Positions 1 to 6,355 of a stretch of DNA of 10,344 nucleotides are shown piece by piece; positions within the stretch are counted from its first letter, which is position 1, and every line of letters starts with the position of its first letter. Source of the stretch: Sulfidibacterium sp046706345 (lineage in GTDB: Bacteria; Bacteroidota; Bacteroidia; Bacteroidales; F082); contig JBJKPL010000241.1 in NCBI GenBank assembly GCA_046706345.1, forward strand, positions 1 to 10,344, in the 5' to 3' direction. The notes beneath the pieces are model-generated. The model was not told where the DNA came from. It searched no databases and saw only the letters and a list, made by a program, of their open reading frames with translations. The position numbers and the translations under genes were made by a program.

Positions 1-300
1 GGATTGCAGGAAATGCAGCGGGTGCTGAAACCCGGAGGGAAAGTGGCGGTACTCGAATTTTCAAAACCGGCGGCGTTTCCCATGAAGAACCTCTACTGGT
101 TTTATTTTAAGTACATTCTTCCCACGATCGGAAAGCTGGTGTCGCGCCACAGTTCGGCCTATACCTACCTCCCCAATTCGGTGGCAGCATTTCCCGAAGG
201 CGCGGTTTTTATGCAGGCATTGCGTGATGCCGGATTTAAAAATCCGCAGCAAAAGAGGATCACATTCGGGATTGCTACCTTGTATATTGCAGAGAAATAA
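1..300 (+). CDS. ubiE/menG: Demethylmenaquinone methyltransferase (UbiE/MenG), C-terminal part only
   Basis: This is the 3' end of the SAM-dependent C-methyltransferase that converts demethylmenaquinone to menaquinone, the last step of quinone synthesis at the cytoplasmic membrane face. The reading frame is open from base 1, so the true start lies upstream; the TTG at 4 and the ATG at 13 are internal codons. About 99 residues remain. They show the family's later motifs: RVLKPGG after the methyltransferase core, LEFSKP, YFKYILPTIGKLVS, AYTYLPNSV..FPEG, and the closing FGIATLYIAEK. Bacteroidota rely on menaquinone, which favours the menG role over ubiquinone synthesis. porT follows after 115 bases, an order I recall as common in Bacteroidota. 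The N-terminal SAM-binding motif is outside the window, so its integrity cannot be judged. Confidence 0.93.
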   Translation, partial: GLQEMQRVLKPGGKVAVLEFSKPAAFPMKNLYWFYFKYILPTIGKLVSRHSSAYTYLPNSVAAFPEGAVFMQALRDAGFKNPQQKRITFGIATLYIAEK

Positions 301-362
301 CCAGTTATATAATTGTCATCGGCCGGGATTTCCCGAAATGCCGGGAGGTTTGGGGAGATTCC

Positions 363-370
363 TAACTTTG
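363..370 (+). promoter_or_regulatory. Possible -7 element for porT
   Basis: TAACTTTG matches the Bacteroidota -7 consensus TAnnTTTG and lies 45 bases before the porT start. No good -33 TTTG is found at the usual 17-21 nt spacing; the nearest TTTG (349-352) is only 10 nt away. porT could instead be read through from ubiE, since no intrinsic terminator is visible between the two genes. Confidence 0.4.
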
Positions 371-415
371 AAAGTCCATAATATTTTGGACGATCGGCCG
401 TTATAACAGGAGTTT

Positions 416-1204
416 ATGAAACGATCCAACTTACGTCTGCTGACCCTTTTTGTGGTGATCCTGATGCTTGCCACCGCGGCGGCAAAAGCCCAGGACCGAT
501 ATGTTATGAATTTGCAGGGCTATAACAACGAGCCGTATCACTTTGGTTTTATTCTTGGTTTCGACCAGATGCTGTATTCGATGAAGACCCTTCCCAATTT
601 GTCTTCTTACGTATGGCATGGCGAAAGTCAGATCCCGGATATGGATCCGGATAAGTATTACCGTGTTCAGTCGTTGGATGCCGTGGGCTCGCCGGGATTT
701 TCCGTAGGTATTTTGGGCAATCTGTTGCTGAACCGTTATGTGGACCTGCGCTTCATTCCCACCATTTCTTTCGGCAGCCGGACGCTGGTGTATCAGATCC
801 AGCAATCGGCCGACGGATATTTTTTGGGAGACACTACTTTCACGGTCAACAAACAAATGAACTCGACGTATCTGATCTTTCCGTTACTGCTGAAATACCG
901 CTCATGGCGCAGCACGAATGTGGGAGCTTATTTCCTGGGCGGCATGAGTTATTCCATCGACCTGGCCGCCGTGAAGAAAAGTTCACAGGCAGCCAACAAT
1001 GGGTTGGTCAAGACCCTGACCCATGATGCTGCGGTGCAGATGGGTGCCGGTTTTGATTTTTACACACATTATTTCAAACTGGGCGTTGAAGCCAAGATGT
1101 TGTATGGTTTGAAAAACCTCATTGTTAACGAAGGGGACATTTATTCAGGGAGTATTCGTCAGCTGCATTCCAAAATTTTCATGCTTTCCCTTACCTTTGA
1201 ATAA
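416..1204 (+). CDS. porT: PorT/SprT family outer-membrane protein of the type IX secretion system
   Basis: 262 residues, a usual size for PorT (about 240-260). Residues 1-26 form a signal peptide: K2/R3, a hydrophobic core at 8-22, and probable cleavage after AKAQ. The mature part reads as an outer-membrane beta-barrel with alternating strands. Family-like motifs are YHFGFILGFD (41-50), PGFSVGILGNLLLN (93-106), LRFIPTISFGSRTLVY (111-126), FPLLLKYRSWRSTN (155-168), YFLGGMSYSIDL (172-183), and a C-terminal strand ending SLTFE. PorT (SprT in gliding flavobacteria) is required for type IX secretion across the outer membrane in Porphyromonas and Flavobacterium; its molecular role is still unclear. 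The neighbouring ubiE supports the assignment, as does the unrelated-looking cytoplasmic gene tightly behind it. An AGGAG lies just 3 nt before the ATG, too close for a standard Shine-Dalgarno site. An alternative name would be a generic outer-membrane beta-barrel (PorT-type) protein. Confidence 0.85.
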   Translation: MKRSNLRLLTLFVVILMLATAAAKAQDRYVMNLQGYNNEPYHFGFILGFDQMLYSMKTLPNLSSYVWHGESQIPDMDPDKYYRVQSLDAVGSPGFSVGILGNLLLNRYVDLRFIPTISFGSRTLVYQIQQSADGYFLGDTTFTVNKQMNSTYLIFPLLLKYRSWRSTNVGAYFLGGMSYSIDLAAVKKSSQAANNGLVKTLTHDAAVQMGAGFDFYTHYFKLGVEAKMLYGLKNLIVNEGDIYSGSIRQLHSKIFMLSLTFE

Positions 1205-1218
1205 AATTCTGTACCAAG

Positions 1219-1923
1219 ATGGATCCGAAAACAAATCCCAAACGCCGATCCCTTTTTGCCGAGATCCTCGACAAATCACAAATGAAACAAAGTGTTTTCG
1301 AGGCAACCAAAGAGTCACTGGGGATTCTCAAAAATGTCTCCACGGGCATCGCAGATCAGTATATGGTTTATGAAGAAAGCAAGAAACCGCCGCGGTCGGT
1401 GCCCATGGAGGTAGAGGTACGCGGTGATTTTGAGTTCTCTCTGAAATTCGGCGGCGACACCTTGCTGTTCCTGATGCACACCAATGTGTTTGAGATCCCA
1501 AGGGATCATAAGATCATGCAAAGCAAGTACATCAAAACCGACCCCACGCGATCCTATTGCGGGATCATTCATATTTATAATTTCCTGACGGATTCGTTCA
1601 AATACAACCGGGTGAACGATCTGGGTTATCTGATCGGCCGGATTTTTGTGAACCGGGAGAAGCATTACTTCATCGACGGCAAGAGTGAACTCGGCTTTAT
1701 GTACAATAACTTCCGCAGTCATGTCATCAACGAGCAAACGGTAGAAAAGATCATCACTTCCGCCATTCAGTATACCCTGGGCTTCGATTTGCTGATCCCT
1801 CCGTATGAGCAAGTCAAGCTGGTGGCTGTGAGTGAGATGCAAAATACCCTGGACATGATCTCCATCAAAACGGGCAAGCGGCTTGGATTTAAGTTTTATC
1901 CGGACCAACTTTTAGACGAATAA
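1219..1923 (+). CDS. Conserved protein of unknown function downstream of porT
   Basis: 234 residues with no signal peptide, no membrane segment and no lipobox, so probably cytoplasmic. I do not recognise a named domain. Residues 1-48 look helical (SLFAEILDKS, VFEATKESLGILKNV). A beta-rich part follows with VEVRGDFEFSLKFGGDTLLFLMHTNVFEIPRDH (64-97), read as paired strands. Next come RSYCGIIHIYNFLTDSFKYNR (111-131), DLGYLIGRIFVNREKHYFIDGK (134-155), LGFMYNNF (158-165), and a C-terminal segment KTGKRLGFKFYP (217-228). The many aromatic and Gly-bounded strands suggest a folded ligand-binding or scaffold domain rather than a disordered protein. I have the impression that this is a family confined to Bacteroidota, but cannot confirm it here. 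It starts 14 nt after the porT stop, so the two are probably one transcript. A role in type IX secretion is possible from position only. The protein has a single Cys (114) and no obvious catalytic motif. Confidence 0.8.
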   Translation: MDPKTNPKRRSLFAEILDKSQMKQSVFEATKESLGILKNVSTGIADQYMVYEESKKPPRSVPMEVEVRGDFEFSLKFGGDTLLFLMHTNVFEIPRDHKIMQSKYIKTDPTRSYCGIIHIYNFLTDSFKYNRVNDLGYLIGRIFVNREKHYFIDGKSELGFMYNNFRSHVINEQTVEKIITSAIQYTLGFDLLIPPYEQVKLVAVSEMQNTLDMISIKTGKRLGFKFYPDQLLDE

Positions 1924-1946
1924 GTGACGAAAAAGTTTAAAAATTA

Positions 1947-1976
1947 TTTGCAGGAACAAAAAAAATATTACTTTTG
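1947..1976 (+). promoter_or_regulatory. Promoter of tRNA-Glu
   Basis: This is the best promoter in the window. TTTG (1947-1950) serves as the -33 element and TACTTTTG (1969-1976) as the -7 element, with an 18-nt spacer, matching the Bacteroidota primary sigma consensus TTTG...TAnnTTTG. Transcription should begin around 1980-1985, about 12-16 nt before the mature tRNA 5' end. Confidence 0.8.
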
Positions 1977-1995
1977 CACCTCGAAAATGAAACAC

Positions 1996-2069
1996 GGTCG
2001 GTTCGTCTAGTCCGGTCAGGACGCCAGGTTTTCATCCTGGTAACACGGGTTCAAATCCCGTACCGACTA
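1996..2069 (+). tRNA. tRNA-Glu, anticodon UUC
   Basis: 74 nt that fold into a complete cloverleaf. The acceptor stem pairs 1996-2002 with 2062-2068, beginning with a G1-U72 wobble pair, and the discriminator base is A2069. The anticodon stem CCAGG/CCTGG (2024-2028 with 2036-2040) closes the seven-base loop TTTTCAT, with TTC at 2031-2033. The T arm is ACGGG-TTCAAAT-CCCGT (2045-2061). The D arm carries the TCTAG segment usual in Glu tRNAs. The 3' CCA is not encoded (ACG follows) and must be added by nucleotidyltransferase. It is a single-tRNA unit with its own promoter and terminator. It reads GAA and, by wobble, GAG codons. Confidence 0.97.
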
Positions 2070-2078
2070 CGTAAGATA

Positions 2079-2116
2079 AACCTGATGGCTTTTCAAGCCG
2101 TCAGGTTTTTTCTTTT
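2079..2116 (+). terminator. Intrinsic terminator of tRNA-Glu
   Basis: A 13-bp stem, AACCTGATGGCTT (2079-2091) against AAGCCGTCAGGTT (2095-2107), has one T-G wobble and a tight TTC loop; in practice the innermost A-T pairs open. It runs into TTTTTTCTTTT. It lies 10 nt after the mature tRNA end. Confidence 0.92.
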
Positions 2117-2198
2117 ACGCCCCTTTCGGCCTGACTTTATTTTCGGCAATCTTCAATTTTAGTTATCTTAGAGGTCTTGATTTTCAAACTTTCGTGAG

Positions 2199-2681
2199 AT
2201 GAAAACAGCCCAACAGTGGTTTGACGAATACGGTCAAAGCCATCAAAACAAGATCAATAAGACCCTTCACTGGATCTGTGTCCCAAGTATTTTCTTCAGT
2301 ATTATTGGCCTGTTGGCCAGTATTCCCCATGGTTTCATGAATACCTGGTTTCCGTCAGGCTGGGAATCCTTTGTCAGTTTTGCACCGCTTGCGTTATTGT
2401 TGGCCATGATCTTTTATGTTCTCCTTTCGCGGACTATTTTTGTTGGGATGCTGCTGGTCTCGGCTTTGAGTGTTTGGGGGAATGCCCTGATTGTCCAGGC
2501 CGCCTTCATGCCGTTGTGGTTGTTTTCTGTCCTGATCTTTGCCCTGGCCTGGGTCGGTCAATTCATCGGTCATGCCATCGAAGGGGCGAAGCCCTCGTTT
2601 TTTAAGGATCTGCAATTTCTGCTGGTGGGTCCGGCCTGGTTGCTGCATTTTATCAATCGGAAACTTGGGATCCCCTTGTGA
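2199..2681 (+). CDS. DUF962 / Mpo1-like small membrane protein
   Basis: 160 residues, typical of the DUF962 (YGL010w/Mpo1) family. Hallmarks are present: W7...Y11...H15...N20...H24 near the N-terminus, and a C-terminal WVGQFIGHAIEGAKPS segment (118-133) holding H125 and E128. LVGPAWLL follows at 142-149. Three to five hydrophobic segments are visible (about 27-45, 58-78, 80-100, 104-125, 138-152), so it is an inner-membrane protein. The yeast member Mpo1 is an iron-dependent dioxygenase that shortens 2-hydroxy fatty acids by one carbon (alpha-oxidation) in phytosphingosine breakdown. The conserved His residues here could bind the metal, but activity in this organism is inferred. It stands alone between the tRNA terminator and its own terminator at 2798. 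A weak -7-like TATCTTAG lies at 2164-2171 (one mismatch, no clear -33). Confidence 0.85.
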   Translation: MKTAQQWFDEYGQSHQNKINKTLHWICVPSIFFSIIGLLASIPHGFMNTWFPSGWESFVSFAPLALLLAMIFYVLLSRTIFVGMLLVSALSVWGNALIVQAAFMPLWLFSVLIFALAWVGQFIGHAIEGAKPSFFKDLQFLLVGPAWLLHFINRKLGIPL

Positions 2682-2797
2682 TCTTTCCTCGACATCAACA
2701 GGAAATCTGAACAAGAGGGTTTTATGTAGCGGTTTTTCCACCTGTACCCGTTGTTTTTTTCCTTTTGGGGAATTTTTCTTCCCATTTTGGGAACAGT

Positions 2798-2819
2798 GGC
2801 TTTCGGGAAAGCCTTTTTT
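2798..2819 (+). terminator. Intrinsic terminator after the Mpo1-like gene
   Basis: GGCTTTCGGGAAAGCC forms a 6-bp stem with a CGGG tetraloop and is followed at once by TTTTTT (2814-2819). It lies 117 bases after the stop of the preceding gene, so that transcript has a long 3' untranslated end. Confidence 0.78.
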
Positions 2820-2856
2820 AAATTTTGTAAATAACTAAAAAACAATGTTTTAATAT

Positions 2857-2864
2857 TATTTTTG
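2857..2864 (+). promoter_or_regulatory. Possible -7 element for the LruC lipoprotein gene
   Basis: TATTTTTG matches TAnnTTTG, but no TTTG lies at the normal -33 distance; the nearest, at 2824-2827, is 29 nt upstream. If it is used, the leader is roughly 130 nt. A second, weaker candidate, TATTTTTA (2959-2966), would give a leader of about 30 nt. Which of the two is used cannot be decided from sequence. Confidence 0.35.
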
Positions 2865-3003
2865 TTTTCTGGCACGGTTTTTTGATGCAGAATGGCAACG
2901 AGAAAATTCCGTAAATGATAAAACTTCAAGCGGATCAGCATCGTGAACAAAAAGTAATTATTTTTATGAGACGCCTAAACTATGAATCATAAATACTAAG
3001 GTT

Positions 3004-5475
3004 ATGAAAAACAAATTATTAAAACTCACAAGCGTACTTTTTCTGCTGGCATTTGTTGCCCTGGCAGGTTGTAGTAAGCTGCCTTCGCCGGTTCAGTCCA
3101 CGGTGACGAACTTCCGCGATTTGGTAGTTAGTCCTTCCTTTAACTGGCAAACTACCAAAAATGTAACCGTCAATGTTACGGTTCCTTCCTGGCAACCCAA
3201 TCAGGTATTGAAGATTTATTCTGCTGACAACAGCGAGTTGTATTTTGCTGGTTTTCCGGATGCTTCGGGCCAGGTTAGTGCCAGTATTACGGTTCCGACG
3301 GCTTCCAATATGTTAAAATTGGTTTATGGTTCAGGCGATAAATTCAAATCCGTTTTAACGGGGATCGACACCCAACTTTCCTATAACTATAACAGTTTCA
3401 AGGATGCGGCTGCCTCCACCTGTGATTTGACAGGGGAAGAATCTTACAGTCAGGGTGGCTGGAGTGCACCTGCCCATGGAAACAACCCGGGAAGTATCCT
3501 GGATGCTCATTTCAAGGATGCCTTTCCGCACGGCCTGGTGGTGGGTGATCCCGACCATTATACCATTACGCTCACCTCGGCAGATGCGGTCCGCAATTTC
3601 CTTCCTGGCGGCAGCACTTCGGAAGTGTTGACAAAAAGTTACAACGATCCCACCAGGGAAAAAGGCCACAATGCCGATATTATGGGCGGTAATTGGGCCG
3701 GACAGATTGTAGCTGCCGAGATCAATGTGGCTTTTGCCCAGGCCGGATACATCGGTACCAATGCCATCAAGCTGGGAGATCTGGTTTTCACCGGAGGCAC
3801 CGCTTTTGACGGCATGTCGGTGAATGATTTTCTGAAGATTGCCAATACGGCTCTCGGTGGCGGCGGTCTGGACGGATACAGCATCACCGACATTCAAAAT
3901 GCAGCCGAGTTGATCGACATCAACTTTGAGGGTAAAAACATGGGGTACTTTACCTGTCCTTCCTCCTCCAGCGATTGTGGTTGTAACGATGGATTACGGT
4001 CTATCACCCTGAAATATAACGGGACTTCCACGGCTAATATTCAGGTGACGGACGGAAAGAGTACTGTATTTTATTCGGGAAGTGTGGATCCGGGTGCCAC
4101 CTTTACCGCCAACGGAACGGGTAAGGATGGCAAGCTGGGTGCAAATATCTACCTGTTAGTCAATGGAAACGAAAATACTTCCATTCATGTGAGCTGTTCA
4201 CAAAATATATACAAAGGACAGGTTTCCGGCAGTTTCACCATTATGGACGGTGTCAGCAAAAACAACCTCCATTTGTGCGAGGGTACGTCAAGTTCCTGTG
4301 GCTGTGATACCCAGCTGTATTCCCTGACCTTGCGTTATGATGGAAGCGGAACGGCCCAGGTGAAAGTCACCGAAGAGAAACACAATACCCAGATCTACTG
4401 TGGTACCGTCAGCAGCGGCGAAGAGTTTTCCTTCAATGGATCTGCGCATGATGGGGAAATGGATAAAACCATCTATGTATACGAGGATGATTCGAAGAAT
4501 GCCACCATCAACACATCCTGTGATCAGGATCCGACGGTGGGTCAGAAAGTGGGTGACTTCACCATCATGGGAGGCACCAGCAAGGGAAACCTGGCTCTTT
4601 GCGACACCACCAGCGGCGGTGGCGGTGGCGGTACGACGCCTCCAGGAGGAACCACGACTTCCAACTACAACGGTTCGCTGGCCTTCGAAGACCTCTGGCC
4701 TTACATGGGAGATTATGACTTTAACGATGTGGTCGTGGACTATGACTTTGCCACCACCATGGATGATCAGAACCGGGTACAATCCATTACCGCAACCTTC
4801 ATTCTGCATGCCTTCGGGGCTTCCTACCACAATGGTTTCGGATTCCAGCTGCCGAATGTTGCGCCGAATCAGATTATCAGTGTCACCGGTTACGATCTGG
4901 CTACGAATACATACATCCACCTGGCTTCCAACGGCGGTGAAGCAGGACAATCCAAGGCTACTGTGATCGTGTTTGACGACGCTTACCGGCTGATGCAATA
5001 CGTGAGCCCTGCCATCGGAGTGAATACCCAAATGGATGTTCCGTTTGTAACGCCCGACACGCTGGTTGTCAATATGAAATTCTACAGCAACGGAAGCTTT
5101 GCAACCGGTGGGGCAGTGACCTATAACCAGCTGGACATCGGAAATTTCAATCCGTTCATTATTGTGAACAAGGATCGGAGTGTGGAAGTTCACCTGCCGA
5201 ACGATCCCCCCACCGACCTGGCCGACAAGACCATTCTCGGAACGGGTGATGATGCCAGCGATGCAACTGCCGGAAGTTATTACAAGACTTCTAAAAACCT
5301 GCCCTGGGCGATCAATATTCCGCAGACATTTGAATATCCTATTGAAAAACAGGATATCCTGGGAGCTTACCTGCACTTTGCCGACTGGGCAGAAAGCAAC
5401 GGAACACTTTATCCCGACTGGTATCTTGATAAATCCGGATACCGCAATTCGTCGCTCATCTATAAACCGCATTAA
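3004..5475 (+). CDS. LruC-domain lipoprotein with two Cys-containing repeats
   Basis: 823 residues. A lipoprotein signal peptide ends in LAGC with the lipidated Cys at 23. Domains in order: (a) 28-110, a beta-rich module with FNWQTTKNVTVNVTV and LKIYSADNSELYFAGF, of the sort seen ahead of LruC domains. (b) 140-318, a module containing YSQGGWSAPAHGNNPGSIL (148-166), HFKDAFPHGLVVG (169-181) and LTSADAVRNFLPGG (190-203), a pattern I recall from secreted Bacteroidota proteins but cannot name. (c) Two repeats at 325-431 and 432-539. (d) A Gly/Thr/Pro linker (538-552). (e) The LruC domain from about 556 to the end, with LAFEDLWPYMGDYDFNDVV (559-577) and NPFIIVNKDRSVEVHLP (716-732). Its Asp cluster (570, 572, 575, 579, 581) looks like a calcium site. 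No type IX C-terminal sorting domain is present: the protein ends inside LruC. The residues after Cys23 (SKLPSP) lack the acidic patch linked to surface export of lipoproteins. Function is unknown; an envelope structural or adhesive role is a guess. Confidence 0.88.
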   Translation: MKNKLLKLTSVLFLLAFVALAGCSKLPSPVQSTVTNFRDLVVSPSFNWQTTKNVTVNVTVPSWQPNQVLKIYSADNSELYFAGFPDASGQVSASITVPTASNMLKLVYGSGDKFKSVLTGIDTQLSYNYNSFKDAAASTCDLTGEESYSQGGWSAPAHGNNPGSILDAHFKDAFPHGLVVGDPDHYTITLTSADAVRNFLPGGSTSEVLTKSYNDPTREKGHNADIMGGNWAGQIVAAEINVAFAQAGYIGTNAIKLGDLVFTGGTAFDGMSVNDFLKIANTALGGGGLDGYSITDIQNAAELIDINFEGKNMGYFTCPSSSSDCGCNDGLRSITLKYNGTSTANIQVTDGKSTVFYSGSVDPGATFTANGTGKDGKLGANIYLLVNGNENTSIHVSCSQNIYKGQVSGSFTIMDGVSKNNLHLCEGTSSSCGCDTQLYSLTLRYDGSGTAQVKVTEEKHNTQIYCGTVSSGEEFSFNGSAHDGEMDKTIYVYEDDSKNATINTSCDQDPTVGQKVGDFTIMGGTSKGNLALCDTTSGGGGGGTTPPGGTTTSNYNGSLAFEDLWPYMGDYDFNDVVVDYDFATTMDDQNRVQSITATFILHAFGASYHNGFGFQLPNVAPNQIISVTGYDLATNTYIHLASNGGEAGQSKATVIVFDDAYRLMQYVSPAIGVNTQMDVPFVTPDTLVVNMKFYSNGSFATGGAVTYNQLDIGNFNPFIIVNKDRSVEVHLPNDPPTDLADKTILGTGDDASDATAGSYYKTSKNLPWAINIPQTFEYPIEKQDILGAYLHFADWAESNGTLYPDWYLDKSGYRNSSLIYKPH
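3976..4620 (+). repeat. Two tandem 107-108-residue repeats within the lipoprotein
   Basis: Residues 325-431 (bases 3976-4296) and 432-539 (4297-4620) are a diverged direct duplication, seen at protein level. Both begin CGC, continue with S(I/L)TL(K/R)Y(N/D)G, and share SGSFTIMDGVSK / VGDFTIMGGTSK near the end. Four Cys align: 325/432, 327/434, 398/506 and 425/533. The second copy has an extra Cys466 where the first has Ser358. The spacing of the first CGC to the second is 107 residues. The pattern resembles a beta-sandwich module with two disulfides. Confidence 0.85.
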
Positions 5476-5498
5476 TAATAACAGTTGAATTATATCCT

Positions 5499-5537
5499 GG
5501 GCAAAGCCCGCCTCACCCTGAGGCGGGCTTTGCCTTT
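5499..5537 (+). terminator. Hairpin after the LruC lipoprotein gene
   Basis: A perfect 16-bp GC-rich stem (5500-5515 with 5519-5534) has a CCC loop; the innermost pairs may open to a wider loop. Only a short TTT tail follows, so it could act as an intrinsic terminator with a weak U-tract or as a 3'-end stabiliser. It starts 24 nt after the stop codon. Confidence 0.78.
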
Positions 5538-5617
5538 CCTGGCGTTTCCCTGGAACCGGGAAAGCAGAAGCGTAAAAACGAAAAAATCTGAGGTTCATTT
5601 AGAACGTAAAAATTGAC

Positions 5618-5625
5618 TATTTTTG
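5618..5625 (+). promoter_or_regulatory. -7 element for the reductase-miaB-mtaB run
   Basis: TATTTTTG matches TAnnTTTG, followed by GCCAACCCGAAAAT. A 3-of-4 match to the -33 element (TTTA, 5598-5601) lies 16 nt upstream. The leader would be about 50 nt. No other promoter-like gap exists before 9088, so this probably drives all three genes. Confidence 0.6.
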
Positions 5626-5685
5626 CCAACCCGAAAATAGACCTGCACAAATTGGTATCTGTAGAATAAATCAAGTATTCTGAGA

Positions 5686-6339
5686 ATGAGTAATAATTAT
5701 CATAAGGTGTTGACCGTGCGGGAGCTGACCGAGTCTACTTTTGTGCTGGGGATTGAACGGAAGAACATGGTGTTCGAACCGGGTCAACACATTTTACTGG
5801 GGAAAGCCGGTGACATCCATCACCGGGAATATTCTATTTACAGTGGTGTGGAAGACGAACAGCTGGAAGTGCTGGTAAAAGAAGTGGACGACGGCCTGGT
5901 TTCGAAGAAGCTGAAAAAACTGGCTCCGGGAGATGAAGTGGAAATCCAGGGACCTCTGGGTTTTTTTACCCTCGACGAAGAGTTCATGAAGGACGAGAAT
6001 CCGTTTTTATTTGTGGCCAGCGGGACGGGAATTTCACCGTTCCATAGCATGGTTCGCAGTATCAAAGAATTGAACTATACCGTCCTGCATGGCGTTCGCT
6101 ACGGGGAAGAAACCTATGAAAAAAAGGATTATGATCCGGATCGTTACATTTCCTGTATCACACGCGATGAATCAGGGAAATTTCACGGCCGTGTGACCGA
6201 TTACATTCGTCAGGCCCAGTTCGATCCGAAGACCCATTGTTATTTGTGCGGTAACTTTGAGATGATCCGTGATGCCATGGATCTGTTGGAAGCCAAAGGC
6301 ATCCCTCAGGATCATCTGCATGCCGAAGTGTATTTTTAA
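5686..6339 (+). CDS. Ferredoxin-NADP reductase-type flavoprotein
   Basis: 217 residues, a compact member of the ferredoxin-NADP(+) reductase superfamily with no fused ferredoxin or oxygenase domain. The FAD-binding barrel covers about 1-98: EPGQHILL (31-38) and REYSIYSG (47-54), the RxYS motif that contacts FAD, then EIQGPLGFF (86-94). The nucleotide-binding half covers about 105-217: FVASGTGISPFHSM (109-122) as the pyridine-nucleotide loop, YLCGNFEMI (186-194) with the CGxxxM motif, and a C-terminal EVYF whose aromatic end is typical. It moves electrons between NAD(P)H and a one-electron carrier such as ferredoxin or flavodoxin; direction and cofactor are not readable here. The gene is 16 nt ahead of miaB and 1.5 kb ahead of mtaB, in one probable transcript, so it may supply electrons to those iron-sulfur enzymes. 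The start ATG is preceded by a short inverted repeat. Cytoplasmic. Confidence 0.9.
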   Translation: MSNNYHKVLTVRELTESTFVLGIERKNMVFEPGQHILLGKAGDIHHREYSIYSGVEDEQLEVLVKEVDDGLVSKKLKKLAPGDEVEIQGPLGFFTLDEEFMKDENPFLFVASGTGISPFHSMVRSIKELNYTVLHGVRYGEETYEKKDYDPDRYISCITRDESGKFHGRVTDYIRQAQFDPKTHCYLCGNFEMIRDAMDLLEAKGIPQDHLHAEVYF

Positions 6340-6355
6340 TCAGGGAAATCTTAAA

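Larger units (their letters stand above)
2682..3003 (+). other. Gene-free gap with terminator and leader
   Basis: 322 bases with no convincing gene. The first half is T-rich and ends in the terminator at 2798-2819. The second half is AT-rich and should hold the promoter and 5' leader of the lipoprotein gene at 3004. Short GGGAA/TTCCC/GGGAA segments lie at 2768-2793. The short frames crossing the gap have no recognisable protein features. Confidence 0.7.

Noticed and set aside
320..345. Short GC-rich inverted repeats (CGGGA/TCCCG and ATTTC/GAAAT) after ubiE
   Set aside because: The stems are 5 bp, mutually exclusive, and not followed by a T-run, so not called as a terminator.
1974..2162. 62-codon frame covering the tRNA and its terminator
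   Set aside because: The sequence is explained by the tRNA cloverleaf and terminator hairpin.
4288..5598. Long open frame (436 codons) on the minus strand opposite the lipoprotein gene
   Set aside because: It mirrors the codon pattern of the well-supported + strand LruC gene, has no recognisable domain, and crosses the downstream terminator hairpin.
6269..6355. N-terminal extension of MiaB by 29 codons
   Set aside because: It overlaps the end of the reductase gene, and MiaB proteins begin near the residues that precede the first cluster Cys, which fits the ATG at 6356.
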